From Obelidium mucronatum (taxonomy: Eukaryota > Chytridiomycota > Chytridiomycetes > Chytridiales > Chytriomycetaceae), in NCBI GenBank assembly GCA_025765595.1, contig JAIVFH010000031.1, forward strand, positions 271,383 to 335,382: 64,000 bases of DNA. Reading direction: 5' to 3'. The notes beneath the pieces are model-generated. The model had not been told where the DNA came from. It made no database searches and saw nothing but the letters and a program-made list of their open reading frames with translations. A program made the position numbers and the translations under genes. How positions within the stretch are numbered: the first letter of the stretch is position 1; each line of letters begins with the position of its first letter. Positions 33,701 to 45,188 of the stretch are shown in pieces.

Positions 33701-36385
33701 CCCGCCGTCTGAAGCCAAAAAGCAATACAGCTTTGACAACACCCATCAAAGTGTGCCAATTCCAAGAAAGTCATACGTGATGAAAGAGGCATCAGCCGAT
33801 TCATTTTATCGCAAGCACCAATTACAAATTCAGTCTTCCCCGTTTATATTTTACAAGGTTATGGTTGAGCGGATTATCCATTTTTTGAAGGAGGATATGA
33901 TGCTGGATTGTAAAATCAGTCATCTACTCAATCAAGTGTGCCAGAAATCAATTACTGTTGAGTCACTTCAAACAAAAGACATAACCGCAATCATGAGGCA
34001 AGAACTGATTTACAAACAGCAGCAGCAACAAGCAGAGCAATCCAAGCATTTAAATTTGAAACATTCTCATCATCATCACCATCATCACCACCACCACCAT
34101 CATGGAGGAGGTGAAACTCATGGAGGAAAAGGAAATACTGTCAAGTTTGCAAAAGTTTCAAGGACATCACGAGTTTCAACCGTTGTGCCATCAAAACAAC
34201 TACCTCCAAAAGAAAAACAGTGCCTTACTCCGGATACACTTCACATGACTTCTATCGGACATGTGTGGAATGATATGTATATTTACCAGCGGGAAATATA
34301 TGATGTTATGAGCCCTGCGTTGGCAGGTAATGTGGGATTGGTTGTTTCCACTCCATCTGAAACAAACATAAAAATATAGACCATGGAAAACAAGTTGATG
34401 TAACTTCAATCATCCGACAAAATCTATCATCTCTAAGAGTGACGTCACTGCAAGACTTCCTATCACTGGTTGAGTTTTTATTTAGGAAATTCAAATCTGG
34501 TGTTGTGTCGACTTTACCAGCCCTTGTTGCTTCGGAATACGAGAGATCCGTGAAGACTCAGCAGGAATCTCGAAAGACTAGTAAATCAGTGAAGGCGGTT
34601 TCTAAAGAGGCTATTACCAATATTGTTCAGGCTCACATTTCGACAATTCTAAAATCTCGCTACCTGGATTTCCTCAAGTCTTTAAGAGACGAGGAGCTCA
34701 AAATTTCATCAGACGCTCGACTATTAATTACGCTTCGAACGGATGATGCGGAAACTAAAATGACTGCTGCGTTGTCTTCAAAAACGAAATCCGAGCCCCA
34801 TTTCATCCAGCGTTCGCTGACGCAAGAAACTTCAGAGTGCATTATCGAACCTCCTGTTATGAGACGGGCCTCTGTTGCCACAACTTCTTATAAACCAAGA
34901 TCAGAAACGGCAGATCCAAAATCTACAACCACGACACCCCCGGTTACCCCAACCAAAGCACATCAATTTCCTTCACCGCCTTTGTCCTCGCAGACTCAAA
35001 TAATTTCTTTTCCCAATCCTAAAAAAATTGGCCAATCTATTGAATCAATGTTTGCTTCTTGGCTGTATGAGCATCCACTCCAATTGTTTCCGATGGAAAG
35101 TCAAGGACCCAAAGAAAAACAAGGGAGCCGTCCAGAACCGGTGTTGGAAAGTACTTTGGCAGAATCAGAAACTGGCCTCCCTAAAGTATTTACCAGTACA
35201 CCAATTGATTATCGTGCACTTGAGAGTATCTCCAAGGAATTTATCACAGACACTGTAGAATCTGTTGATGCTCTTTTGATTGATAGGCAATCTTTGATTA
35301 CTCAATGGATCAATGAATTTGAGGCTTCAATTGAACATGGACTTTGGAAGCTTATGCAAGAGCCCGAAACATCTGCAACTCTTTCGACATTGACGAATAA
35401 AGCTGCCTTGCCAGATATGGTTCCACGACAAGTCAAGCTCGTCACTGTTATTCAACAGCTTCAAACTGGATTCGAAGCAGCATTTAAATTACTCTCTCTT
35501 ATTGATGAGCGGTCAGCTTACACATTTCATCCATCGCTCATCCCTGCACCTTCGCGTTTTGCAGGAGCCGGAAGCAGTGATAAGGCATCTTATTACAAAC
35601 AAATTGCAGCGACTTCGAACGGTATGTGTGAGTTTGAGCTTCGTGGTTTTATTGCTGTCCGATGCTCATTGTTGCACACTGGAATGGAAATGTGGATTGG
35701 AAGATGGCGTGAGTGGATTGAAAGCTGTGTGGGGATATTAATAACAAAATGCTGCGAGGAGATTACTTTAGGGTGTAAAGAGTTGGAGGAATGGATGCAG
35801 GCTGTCCACGGTGAAGCGATTCTAGAGGAAACTGGGTCAGACGGAGACCGTTCAGCTCTTTCATCTCGAGATTTAACACGGCAAGAGGTGCTAGGAAGCA
35901 AATCCGTGCTTGAAAATGGCAGTGCAGCCAATTCAGAGTCCGATTTGGTTCTCTCCTTACCATCGTTGAACCGAGATTTATCGAAGCCAGTCAATTCAGC
36001 TGATAGGAGGATGTCAGCTGGTCCTAGTCAGCTTGGAAATTCAACACCATCATCAAGGCCTAGATCAAGGCAAAGAAGTACGGACCAAAGTAACGATTCC
36101 GTCAAAGCAAGCTCCAAACCAAGCACCCCAAACAGGCCAACGCCACCACAATCGGCTTCTAAACTCGGTAGAACAAGAAGAAAGAGCTCGAAGCCGAAAA
36201 TGGTGATTGCAGTGAAACCAAAACGGTCTCAACTGCACACTGCGTTGGACAGTTTTGTCAAAGTGATGGATCTATTCGAATCGCAACTTTTAGAGACACA
36301 TCATATACGTATTCCAGACACGGACGCTATTCAGTTTGCTTGGATTTGTGGGAGAATCAAATTGAAACAACTTTTAGAAAGCTGA
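30785..36385 (+). CDS. Large unrecognised protein, 1,785 aa
   Basis: Exons 30785-31781, 31832-32421, 32510-33473, 33526-34326, 34380-36385 join in frame. I do not recognise a family. The N-terminal third is Ser/Thr/Arg-rich and disordered with an acidic block (31440-31480). The region from exon 3 onward looks folded and helical: YHRRSRAEVCGSFVKMVGSM, EDEFDIHTFQTSFIAQILNE, MEMWIGRWREWIESCVGIL. A tract of about 13 near-consecutive His codons lies at 34066-34103. The C-terminus, LHTALDSFVKVMDLFESQLL then IQFAWICGRIKLKQLLES, appears structured. No membrane segments. Size and helical content would suit a cytoskeletal or ciliary scaffold, but nothing specific supports that. Perfect frame across five exons shows it is a real gene. 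Confidence 0.8.
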
Positions 36386-36427
36386 CAATAGAATAGACAG
36401 TTTATTATATCAAAATTACGCTAATAT

Positions 36428-39045
36428 CTACCACCAACTCTTCTTATTATTTGGCGTATTTCCTCGCATTGAGCTTGTGACAGACCTTGAACTTTCAGAG
36501 GATCCTGGTCTTGAAACACCCAACATATTCAAAAAAGAGGGAGCCTTCTTAACGTCCTTCTCGTAGCGGATTGTACCATCTTTCATCAAGTCGCCAATAG
36601 CTCTGATGATTTCCTCGCGAAATAACACAACACCATATCCCCCGAGAACTCCATCTTCCAAGCGAAATTCTCCCACACTTTTCATATTTTCTGAGCGAAC
36701 CCAACCATTCTCATCGACGCCGCTAACAATTAACCCCATGGATATTCTATCCACCTCTACCCACAAACTGTCCTGATAGTTCAAACAACCTTGAATAACA
36801 GCATCTGCCGCATCATACGCACTAATATCGAACACGCATCTTTTTCCAGTGAAATTGCTAACGGGCTGTGGTGTGGTATTCCCTTTCGGCGAACGGTCAA
36901 ATTCCTTCATACCCTGTCCAAACTCTTTTGCAATCCAATCAATCATTTCATGCATTCCTACCATCCCTGTCGAGTTTCGCGAAGCCAGTTTATGTAGAGC
37001 TGGGTAAAAGGTCTTGCAAAAAGTCATGATACAAATTTCCAGTTTGGCAATAGTTTTGTGATACATTTCGAGCGAGACTTCTTGCTTTACAAATCGATGT
37101 CCGTAAGTCGAGTGAATCGAATCGGATTCATTTGCTGGAGTTGCCGTCACCGACGCAGCTGGGGCATTTAGATTAGCAAAGGAGGCAGACTTGTACAGCG
37201 ACGAGGCAATACTTGAAGCGTAGGAGCTCATTGTAGTTGGAGGCCGTTTCGGGGCAGTATTGCTGTTGTCGTTGTCATGGGCATCCGCCTCGGACTCAGA
37301 ATCCCTATTTAAATCAACCTCCTCCTCCAGATCATACCGCCCAATAATTTCCAACATTTTAGTGATGGCATCAAAGAAAGATTGTAGCAAGTCGGCCATA
37401 TGTACGCAATCCCAGAGTTCCTTTAGCACCGGCGGCAAGAACTTGATTCCGTGTACTATAAATCCTGTCAACTCATCACTTCCCAACCAATCAATGAATA
37501 GAAGTTTTTCTTTTTGACGAATCAGCAGACGAGAGTAACGAGTGTTCATGTTGGATTGTTCGTCATCACTATCTCGATAGGTGCTGTTGACAGTGATACC
37601 TGCATCACGAAGAGCAGAAAGTACTTTCTCTTCATCATCCGGAACGCTGGATATATCGCCACTCATTCCCCATAGACTTTGAATCACGCGTTCTATATCG
37701 GTGCGGTCTTGGACCGACAGTTTCGCCCTGAGCTCTCGGACTTCGGTCCTTGTCTTGGACATGGAACAAATCACCCCCGCCAAACTTTGAAGAAGCGAAT
37801 AAAGACCCCCTGGAGGCTTCCAAATAAAGATTCTTAAGAGTGTTTCCACAAAGGGAACACTGTTTTTTTTTTCGAACGAGTTAAGCTTAGAATAACAACA
37901 AAAACGAAACAATCTTACGGGTTAATCAGCCTCAAACTTGTGACTACAAGAGAAAGCGGCATTTTGGCCCAAACACGCTTTGCTTTCCCTCGCCATCCCT
38001 CATCGTCTAAAATATTCTCGAAGCCAACTGCAAGCGCTCTACACATTGCTTGCGTCCACTGCTGAAGGTCTTGAGGCAACTCTTCAATCGTAGCTGCCGT
38101 CTTGAAAATAGCAAACAATTTCGGACCGAACCCTTCTGGCTTTCCGTCTACGCCATCTCCCTCTTCCGGCTTCAGATTGACCAGCAAGTCCGCACCATGT
38201 CGTAAAAAGTCCCGAAAACTCGCACTTAGTTGACGATATCGCATTTCCTGAATGGGATTTCGCTCTCTTGGCGCATTAATGTAGTCTGCATTGTGAACAT
38301 CCGTGGTACTTGTAGGATATGTAGTAAACCGGCCAGAATGACAGTCTGTGGAAGCTAATTGACTAAGTACAGCATCCTTGAATTCTTGATAACTTTGAGG
38401 AGTCTGTCCATTCTCTGGTGGAGAACAAGTAGTGTGATCAACATTGTCAGCAGGATCGTTATATCCAAACAAGAACACTGCGTAATAGTGTTTTGCGAAT
38501 CCCTATTAAGCACATATAACGCAATCAGGACATCGAAAAAAGATAGGCGAAATAATTCTTACAAGTAGATCAAACTTGGTTGCTCGAAGCCAGGATATAA
38601 CGAAAGTCTTGAATGCAGCGTCTGTGAACCTGTCAAACACTTCTAGATATTCGACGCTGTGGCCTGCAATCCATGGAATACTCCTGATCCATCTCGAGTA
38701 TACATGCCGGGCGAGAGGTGGAAGCGTATGAGGGGCTCCCGAAACAGTTGATTGATGTGGCAACGGCGGTGTTTCAGCAACCTCCTGCAACTCCATGGGC
38801 AGCTTTTGAGTAGTCAATCGAAAGCCAGCGGTTTGCCCAAAGTACAAATTGAATTCGTTTGCGATCATTAGGGATCCCAGATGGTAGCGCAACGCTTTAC
38901 AGGAGTTTCAGTTATATTGGGTATCGTCCAATTTGAACATACCCAAGTGCCTCACAGGCTCCGAATACATTGCGTTCGCGGCAGATTCGCTGTCAGAAGA
39001 GCTGATGGCGTCTTCGTAGACTTCTGTTTCACTGCCTTCCTCCAT
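36428..39045 (-). CDS. Probable DUF3818/PXB-like cytoplasmic protein, 816 aa
   Basis: Exons on the minus strand: 39045-38943, 38894-38563, 38502-37919, 37859-36428. The frame is intact. The start is an acidic peptide (MEEGSETEVYEDAISSSDSE). Then come RYHLGSLMIANEFNLYFGQT and a helical region with FVISWLRATKFDLLGFAKHY. The junction PVPFVETLLRIFIWKPPGGL, YSLLQSLAGVICSMSK resembles the segment with 'FLARPFGxxSLLQR' seen in DUF3818 (PX-associated) fungal proteins such as yeast Ypr097w. I see no PX domain here, so this assignment is tentative. The C-terminal 400 residues are helical and end in a Ser-rich tail. Possible role in membrane trafficking, by analogy only. Confidence 0.72.
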
Positions 39046-39183
39046 CACAAAAAACCAAACAGTTTCCAAGACTTTTACTTTTTGTCAACTTTTGTTACTA
39101 AAACCTACACTTTGCATTTTGATGAACTTCTTTCACACTGTCCACCTCTTATTGAACCAAAACTCCCATCTCACCCAATCAAA

Positions 39184-39803
39184 TCAAAAAAATGCCATGA
39201 AAAGAACAACCAGCCCCATCAAACCACCCACAACATCCACAGCCGGACCAGAGCCTCCCTGCTTTGGCAATGCAGTCAAAGTGGCTGGAGGTCCCGTTGG
39301 AATTGCCAACACAGGTCCGCTTCCACCCGTAGGTACTGGAGCAGTAATTGGAGTAGCTGAAGATCCGTTATTTTGAGAATTTGATCCAAAGTTCGCATTT
39401 GGGTTGAAGTCGGGAACTTGGGAACAGTATTGTGCACGAAGTGAATTCACTTGGGCAGTAGTTGGATCCTGAGATAAAACACAGAGAAGGAAAAATTAGT
39501 GGGCAGATTATTAACCCTAGACTTAAATACCTGGGGACAGAAGCTATTGTAACAGTATGCTTGCTACAAATACAGATCATAGTTTGAATATGAAGACAAA
39601 CCCGCACCCAACGCGTCAACGGAAGTTCACCCCATATCCTCAAAGAAAAATCATACCTGGAAATATTGTTGACAAAGACAAGCGTTGTAAGCCTTGCCTA
39701 AACAAATATTTTTTTAGCGTCACAAAGTTCAAAGTAGTTGACGGCAAAAAGGTACCTCCACCACTGCTGTTGGCCTGGTTGGCACAAATTGAAACAGTAC
39801 CAC
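39184..39803 (-). CDS. Cys-rich GPI-type surface protein made of micro-exons (5' part unresolved)
   Basis: Readable exons on the minus strand: 39803-39756 (48 nt), 39697-39657 (41 nt), 39563-39531 (33 nt), 39468-39184. They join as GTVSICANQANSSGGGK, AYNACLCQQYFQ, QAYCYNSFCPQ, DPTTAQVNSLRAQYC, followed by a Pro/Gly/Thr-rich stalk and a hydrophobic C-terminus VGGLMGLVVLFMAFF (GPI signal). The C-x-C and C-x4-C pairs resemble CFEM-type surface proteins. The signal-peptide exon was not found. A Cys-bearing ATG frame at 40136 could be upstream sequence but I could not connect it. The order of tiny exons is supported by frame and by GT...AG ends at each junction. Confidence 0.6.
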
Positions 39804-40277
39804 CTAGAATTCGTTGGGGTTAGACAGAAAACATTCGAAACGTCAAAAGGCTGCCAAAGATAAAAAACACATCAATTCACAGGCTCCCAACAGCACCCCT
39901 GTCATCTCTCCCAGGTGATCCATTGATAAGTCAAGATGGTAAGTAGTAGATGCAAGGGTGCTGATAGTATCGGGATCGTACAGCGCAATGTGGAGTAGTG
40001 TGAGTCAGGAACCCGTTGCTCGATGCGCTTCATTCGCATGATATGATGGATTGAGCCGAATTGTACCTGATTGCCAGTTGCTGTAGCAAAGGTTGAAGGT
40101 GGACGGGTTGCTGCAGTCAATGTTGGGTTGAGCCATTCGATTTTCGAGAGAACTCTTTTTTTAGAACCAGGCCGTTTCCCCGCCTTTACTGCAGTTGCCT
40201 CTTTTATTGAGAAAAAATATACACACACACGCACAGACACACTCAAGTACACCATTGACAGAGTTAAAATTCGAAAT
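39804..40277. other. Unresolved stretch, probable 5' exons of the Cys-rich gene and 3' UTR of the TAPT1-like gene
   Basis: On the minus strand an ATG at 40136 opens a short Cys-containing peptide (ATG GCT CAA CCC AAC ATT) ending at a possible GT donor. An AATAAA on the minus strand near 40204 may terminate the TAPT1-like transcript. I could not build a consistent exon chain, and see no repeat or RNA gene. Confidence 0.35.
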
Positions 40278-43200
40278 TTAAACAATTCGACTCTTGACCA
40301 TCGCAAATCGGTCGACACGATCCAACTTATCATCCTTTGCCACAAAAACGCCTCCAACAGCCACCAAATTGCTGTCTCTCTCTGATACACTGCCAACTAC
40401 CCCCCCACCACTACCATGCCCACCAGCCAGTTGCAGAATATGAGATGGTACAGGAGCCCCATACATATCATTTCCAGTCAATGCTACCATTCCAACCCCA
40501 GTGCCTGTGTCTGAAATAACTGCATTCGCATTTGCCGCTGAATTATTACTCCCACCACGAGCCATATGCGAGGGCCTACGTTGCGGTTGAACACCCACCG
40601 ATGGTAAACTCCCACCGAGATTACTCGACACACTACTGTCTCGACCGTGCTGATTATTTTGCTGTAATTGCAGGCTTTGCCGTTCCAGTTCAACCAGACT
40701 AACTGCAGAGCCCTTTCGTAATCTGTTTGTAGGAGTTGAAGGGATGGTGCTGACTCCACTAGCAATGGCCGCGCCAGCGGTGGTGGCTGCAGCGGCGGTA
40801 GGTACAGCTACAGGTGTAACATTACTTTGGAGAGTTCCAGAAGAATCAACAGCAATTTCATAAATCTTCTTCTGAGCCATTCGAATCAGTTCATAACCAA
40901 CAACCAGTTTTAACATCAATAATCTACCCAAAAAAAAGGTCCATGTTAAGCTTCCCGCAAAAAAGAAAGACGAAACACTAAGTAAGAAGTACAACTCACA
41001 TGAAATACAAGATGGCAATCTTGACCGCAACCCCAGCAATCACTTCCATTCGAACAGTCAACCAAACAGAACCTACAACGCGTCCCCAAACTCCTTTCAA
41101 GCAATGCAAATCCCCCTGTCCAACTAAACAGGCCACAGTATCTCCAATCGCGCGTGACACAGAACCACGCGGAGGTCGCCAATCAAGAGTCCATGGTGCA
41201 ATCCCACATTCTCCGTTCGTACATAGCATGCGGAGAGTTTGCAACGTCACGCGAACAACGAGGCAAGCAAGAGGCACGCTAACAAACCCGATTCTTCGTG
41301 CGACATGTGGACTTTTATCAATGAAGCCCTATAAATAGATGGTAAGGAATCTTGAATGGATGCATAGACACACGCACCATTTCACCATCCATTCCAACAA
41401 CCAGATCGCGACACAGTGTCTCGCGGTACTTTTTATAAACCAGACCGACTTTCAATTGATTGAACTTTGTAATAAATGCATGTTTCAGCCAATCCACCAG
41501 CAACTCGGTCCCCAAAACAGCAAGCACTGGGAAGGCCAAGTATTGCACAATCGACATGACATGCGGAGGGAGCAATACTTGGTAAATGATTGAGTCGAAA
41601 AATGCTATTGCCGACGATCTCGCGACGGGGAGTGTGTCAAAGATTGTTTCTAGGTATTCGGGAACTAATTGGGTGACGACCCGATGAAGGAATTCAAAAG
41701 GTGTTTCTGTGCTGAGGATCAGAACTGCAGCGGAAATCAAGGAAGTGGTATAGCTGACAATCATGCGGAAGAAATCCGTAATTGCAGCAAGAGTAAAAGG
41801 ATTGTATGATGCCGCAGTTGTCACAGTTGCGCCAGTGAGTTCAACCAAGTTTCGAACCGAGATAATAAGGAGGAAAATCGAAAGCTGAAATCGTTCAACG
41901 ATATCTGTATTTTTTCTGTTAGGTTTTAGGACTGATGTACCTATTTTATCCATACCACTGCAGGACAATTGGAATAGGTTTTCACGCTCAAACTTTTTGA
42001 AGACGCTTCCCTTGATTTCAATAAACTGGTTGGATAAAAGTAGAGATAAAAGCGCATTGTTGTAACTGTTGATGGCAACATTGAGAGGCCATGACTTGGT
42101 AGAACAGAACCATGGAATGAACAAATACGTATAAAAGTGCAAGAGAAAAGTGCGTGACTCGATTAAGGCGGCGTAAAGAAAGGGCAGGAGTCGGGTTCGT
42201 GGTTGTTTTTGAAAAAAGGGAAGTCCAAAACATCATGGCCAAAAAGCGCTACAAAGCTTATCACAAATCTAAAATAAACCACAAACTATCAGGTATCGAT
42301 CGGCATAAAACCTGAAACAAATCTCAAGCAGGTTGAAAATAACATATAGCTTGATTGTTGACTGGCCTCGAACAGAATGGTATAAACGCGATCCATCAAC
42401 GTTTTCAAGCATATAGCAACAAATTCCAACAAGTAAACCTTTCATCAAGTCGCACTTTTGCGAGCTAGATAATCTCGTCGACCTGGCGACACAGTCTTAA
42501 ACAACGACGAACAGACAAACGTCACGGAAACACTCTGTACCTCCAGAATACGGATTCCACAATGGTCTTTAGAGCAATGCAAATGCGCGCAGGTAGTATT
42601 GTGAAGACATACAAGAAAGAATCCAGACAGATCATGTATCCTAACAACATCAGCTGCAATTCGGTTTTAACACCACAACCACAACCCAAGAGAAAATTCA
42701 GAAAAACCTTTTCGAATTCGTATGGAACGGACAAAAAATTCTCAATTCTTTCCTTCTTGACATTCATGTATTCAGGGTTATCATTTGAGTAATCCGACGA
42801 CAGGAGCTGTCCTTTGAGGTAGTCCCAGAATGAGTATTTACGAGGCGCATTGATGACATGTTGTTGTTGTTGCTGTTGGTGTTGTTGCTGTGGGTTTTGC
42901 TGCTGCTGTTGAAGGGCATTTGGTGGAGCAGCGAGCGAGACAGGCGTGACGATCTTGAGGGAGTTGTTGTTGAGACTCCTCGCGCGACTGGCGCTTCGCG
43001 ACTGTTGCTGTTGCTGTTGCTGTTGCTGCTGTTGGGTTCCGTAGACCGACTGCTTCCTGGCAGGCATGGACACTATGGACACGGGCGGCTGGTTAGCGGC
43101 CGCATACATCTGCAGCATGGAGTCTGACGGCGGCAGCAGCGAGGTTGTCGAGTCATCGAGCTGCTCTGGCTGGTTGTGTAGTTGGAGTAGTTGGTGCAGC

Positions 43201-43388
43201 TCCCCTTCGTCACCGCCCGCTTCATCCTCGTCCACGACAAGGTCCGATGTGCTCTGCGACCGCTTGTGTTTGTGCGTGTGCCGCCGGACCGGCAGCGCCA
43301 GCGCAGGCACAAACCCGTCGTCCGCTGCGCCGCCGCCGGGCGACATTTGGTCCGGACTTTGCGCGCGCGGCGTTGCATCCGCGTCCAT
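40278..43388 (-). CDS. TAPT1-family ER membrane protein, with two apparent 1-nt frameshifts
   Basis: Exons on the minus strand: 43388-42541, 42482-42312, 42268-41956, 41904-41378, 41328-41000, 40923-40278. TAPT1 hallmarks are KYSFWDYLKGQLLSSDY, ERIENFLSVPYEFEKVFLNF, LLGYMICLDSFLYVFTILPA, SQKCDLMKGLLVGICCYMLE, FVEIKGSVFKKFE-like FIEIKGSVFKKFERENLFQ, and DWLKHAFITKFNQLK. TAPT1 (yeast Emp65) is an ER/ciliary-base membrane protein linked to ER protein quality control and ciliogenesis. The exon sum exceeds a codon multiple by two. The family reading shifts once near 42205-42210 (after FGHDVLD) and again near 42085-42090 (before LNVAINSYNNALL). The N-terminus is Gln-rich and GC-rich; the C-terminus is a low-complexity tail. 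Sequencing error or recent decay are both possible. Confidence 0.82.
42850..43040. repeat. CAG/CAA (poly-Gln) triplet tracts in the TAPT1-like gene
   Basis: On the coding (minus) strand two tracts encode long Gln runs, one of 11 Gln around 43005-43035 and interrupted runs at 42855-42915. They are imperfect CAG/CAA mixtures, typical of slippage-prone coding repeats. Confidence 0.8.
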
Positions 43389-43440
43389 TTGCTTGTTTGG
43401 TCTTTCAATAAACTCGGAAATAAAAGTAAAAATCCACAAA

Positions 43441-44295
43441 ATGAACCCATCATCGTTGTTGACCCTTGTCGCTCTCGCCGCCTCTGCCAATGCCGCATTC
43501 AGTACGTGATGCACAAGTGCTGATCCCTCAACCGTTGTCTTTAAACCTGGCGGCATGAACACTACATGTCCCTTGATCAATCGGACACTATGGATCGTAA
43601 CTGTCATACTAAATCTAAAACACAGCTTCCTGCGCTACCTGGGGTGAAACTTGCACGAATTCTGTTAGACCCAACACTTGCATTGGTCTTGCTCCACTGT
43701 GCTACAGTCCGTCGGCTGGACTTGTCTGTGCCGGTACGGCGCTTTTTCTTTTGTTTTTTTGTAGTTGTTGCAACGTTGATTCGACATTGATTTCATTTTG
43801 GCTTTTAGCTTGCAAGTGTATCGACGGTCCCCTCAAGGGATCTCTTCAGGGAGGCTCTGTGGAAATGGGTATTGCCGATTCTGTCTGCCAACGTATGTGC
43901 CCTTGAAATCCCAACTCTGCCCATAACCTTGTTCCCGCCTTCTTCCTCTCTCGCATGCGGTTGCTGTTCTCTAGTCATCAAGTTTATGGTGACTTGCTTG
44001 AAATAACAAGGGTGCTGCTAATGAAGTCACCTTGTTTAAAAGCAACGCATGCCCCACCCCCCTCATTCCTTAACTCGAAGAATGCACTTTAAAACAAACA
44101 ATAACTCTTGATATAAATATAGAATTCTTCAGTACAAACTCCACTCAGGGGCTTAATGGAGTCACTGGTCCAGTTCTTGTCACAACAACCAAAGCTGCTG
44201 CGAATGCTACCCAAACCACCAGTGATGCATTCACTGCATCTAATGCCATTATTGGTCTTGGAGTCTTTGGAAGTGTTGTCGCCATGTTTCTTTAA
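43441..44295 (+). CDS. Small Cys-rich secreted GPI-type protein, 141 aa
   Basis: Exons 43441-43501, 43626-43733, 43809-43892, 44123-44295. The signal peptide is SSLLTLVALAASANA. The mature part is Cys-dense: SCATWGETCTNSV, NTCIGLAPLCYSP, LVCAACKCIDGPL, DSVCQQFF. A Thr/Ala-rich stalk and a hydrophobic end (IIGLGVFGSVVAMFL) follow. The cysteine spacing differs from the six-cysteine family, so this is another surface-protein type. Its ATG lies 52 bp from the start of the divergent TAPT1-like gene, so the two must share a very compact promoter. The last intron (43893-44122) acceptor was chosen because it alone keeps the GPI-type C-terminus in frame. Confidence 0.68.
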
Positions 44296-44420
44296 AAGTG
44301 GAATCTTTTCGTTTTCTGCATTCATTCTCTTTTTGCGTTATATTACCCTGGATCGAAAAAAAAGCCGTATAAATCTCTCTCCAATTCAATGCAAGTATTA
44401 TTAAAAGAGTTAATGAAAAC

Positions 44421-45042
44421 TTAAAACGAAATTATGAGGCATAAAACAAGTAATGCGAATTGGGAACCCCCTCCAAAAAGAGTGTTGCCCAACAAATCAC
44501 GATCAGATCTTGTCGTACGATATTGTCCATAAACTGCAGCTGATGTAGTTCCCGTCTCCGGTTTTGTCGCCAACGCTTTCTTCATGACTACTCCCATATT
44601 CGTACATGCTTTAGCCAGCACAGTTGACTGGTCCGTCAGAATAGTTCCAATCTGTATTGCCTGGCTCTTGTCGCAATTTGCCTGAACGCATTTCACAAAC
44701 TGTCAAACAAAATAAAAAATATATATAAATACTGGATGAATTTTTTTCATTAAAATCTTTTTTTACATGGATTCCAGAGACGCCCAAATTCGACGCGATC
44801 AGACAGATTGTCTCCATGGGGCTGTCTCCATCCAGAACAATGTTCACGCACTCGGAGAAGCAAGGAGGCGCGTTGTTTAGAACCAACATTGCATTTCTGA
44901 TATCAGTGTCGATACGCGAAACATATGAGCCATCCTCTTCAATAGGAGCTCCTGTGGTAGTAGCAGTGTCTTGTCCAGAAACAAAGTTTGCGACATTTGA
45001 CACCAGCGTGAAAGCCAGAAGCAAGAGCGAAATCAGTGCCAT
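44421..45042 (-). CDS. Six-cysteine GPI-anchored surface protein (family member 2)
   Basis: Exons on the minus strand 45042-44767 and 44699-44421; 184 aa. Signal peptide LISLLLLAFTLVSNVANFVSG. The domain reads APPCFSECVNIV, ETICLIASNLG, then after the intron FVKCVQANCDKSQ and AKACTNMG. Spacing is C-x3-C-x14-C-x15-C-x4-C-x22-C. The C-terminus FALLVLCLIISF fits a GPI signal. Convergent with the Cys-rich gene at 43441-44295. Same family as genes at 14783, 49092 and 49829, though introns fall at different places. Confidence 0.75.
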
Positions 45043-45188
45043 TGGTGGATTCAAGTTTTCAGAAGATTTTCAGACACTCCTGAATAAAATTGTTTTTTTC
45101 TGCTTTGTTAAATTTATTGGAAGTATTTATCAAAAGGGAAAAACTTATAGTAAGCTTGTAATAGAACTTATTCATTTGAAAAAACAAG

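Noticed and set aside
40278..41039. Separate low-complexity gene of 253 aa
   Set aside because: It is the last exon of the TAPT1-like gene: an intron joins the final membrane helix (ILYF to ILLMLKLVVGYE) in frame.
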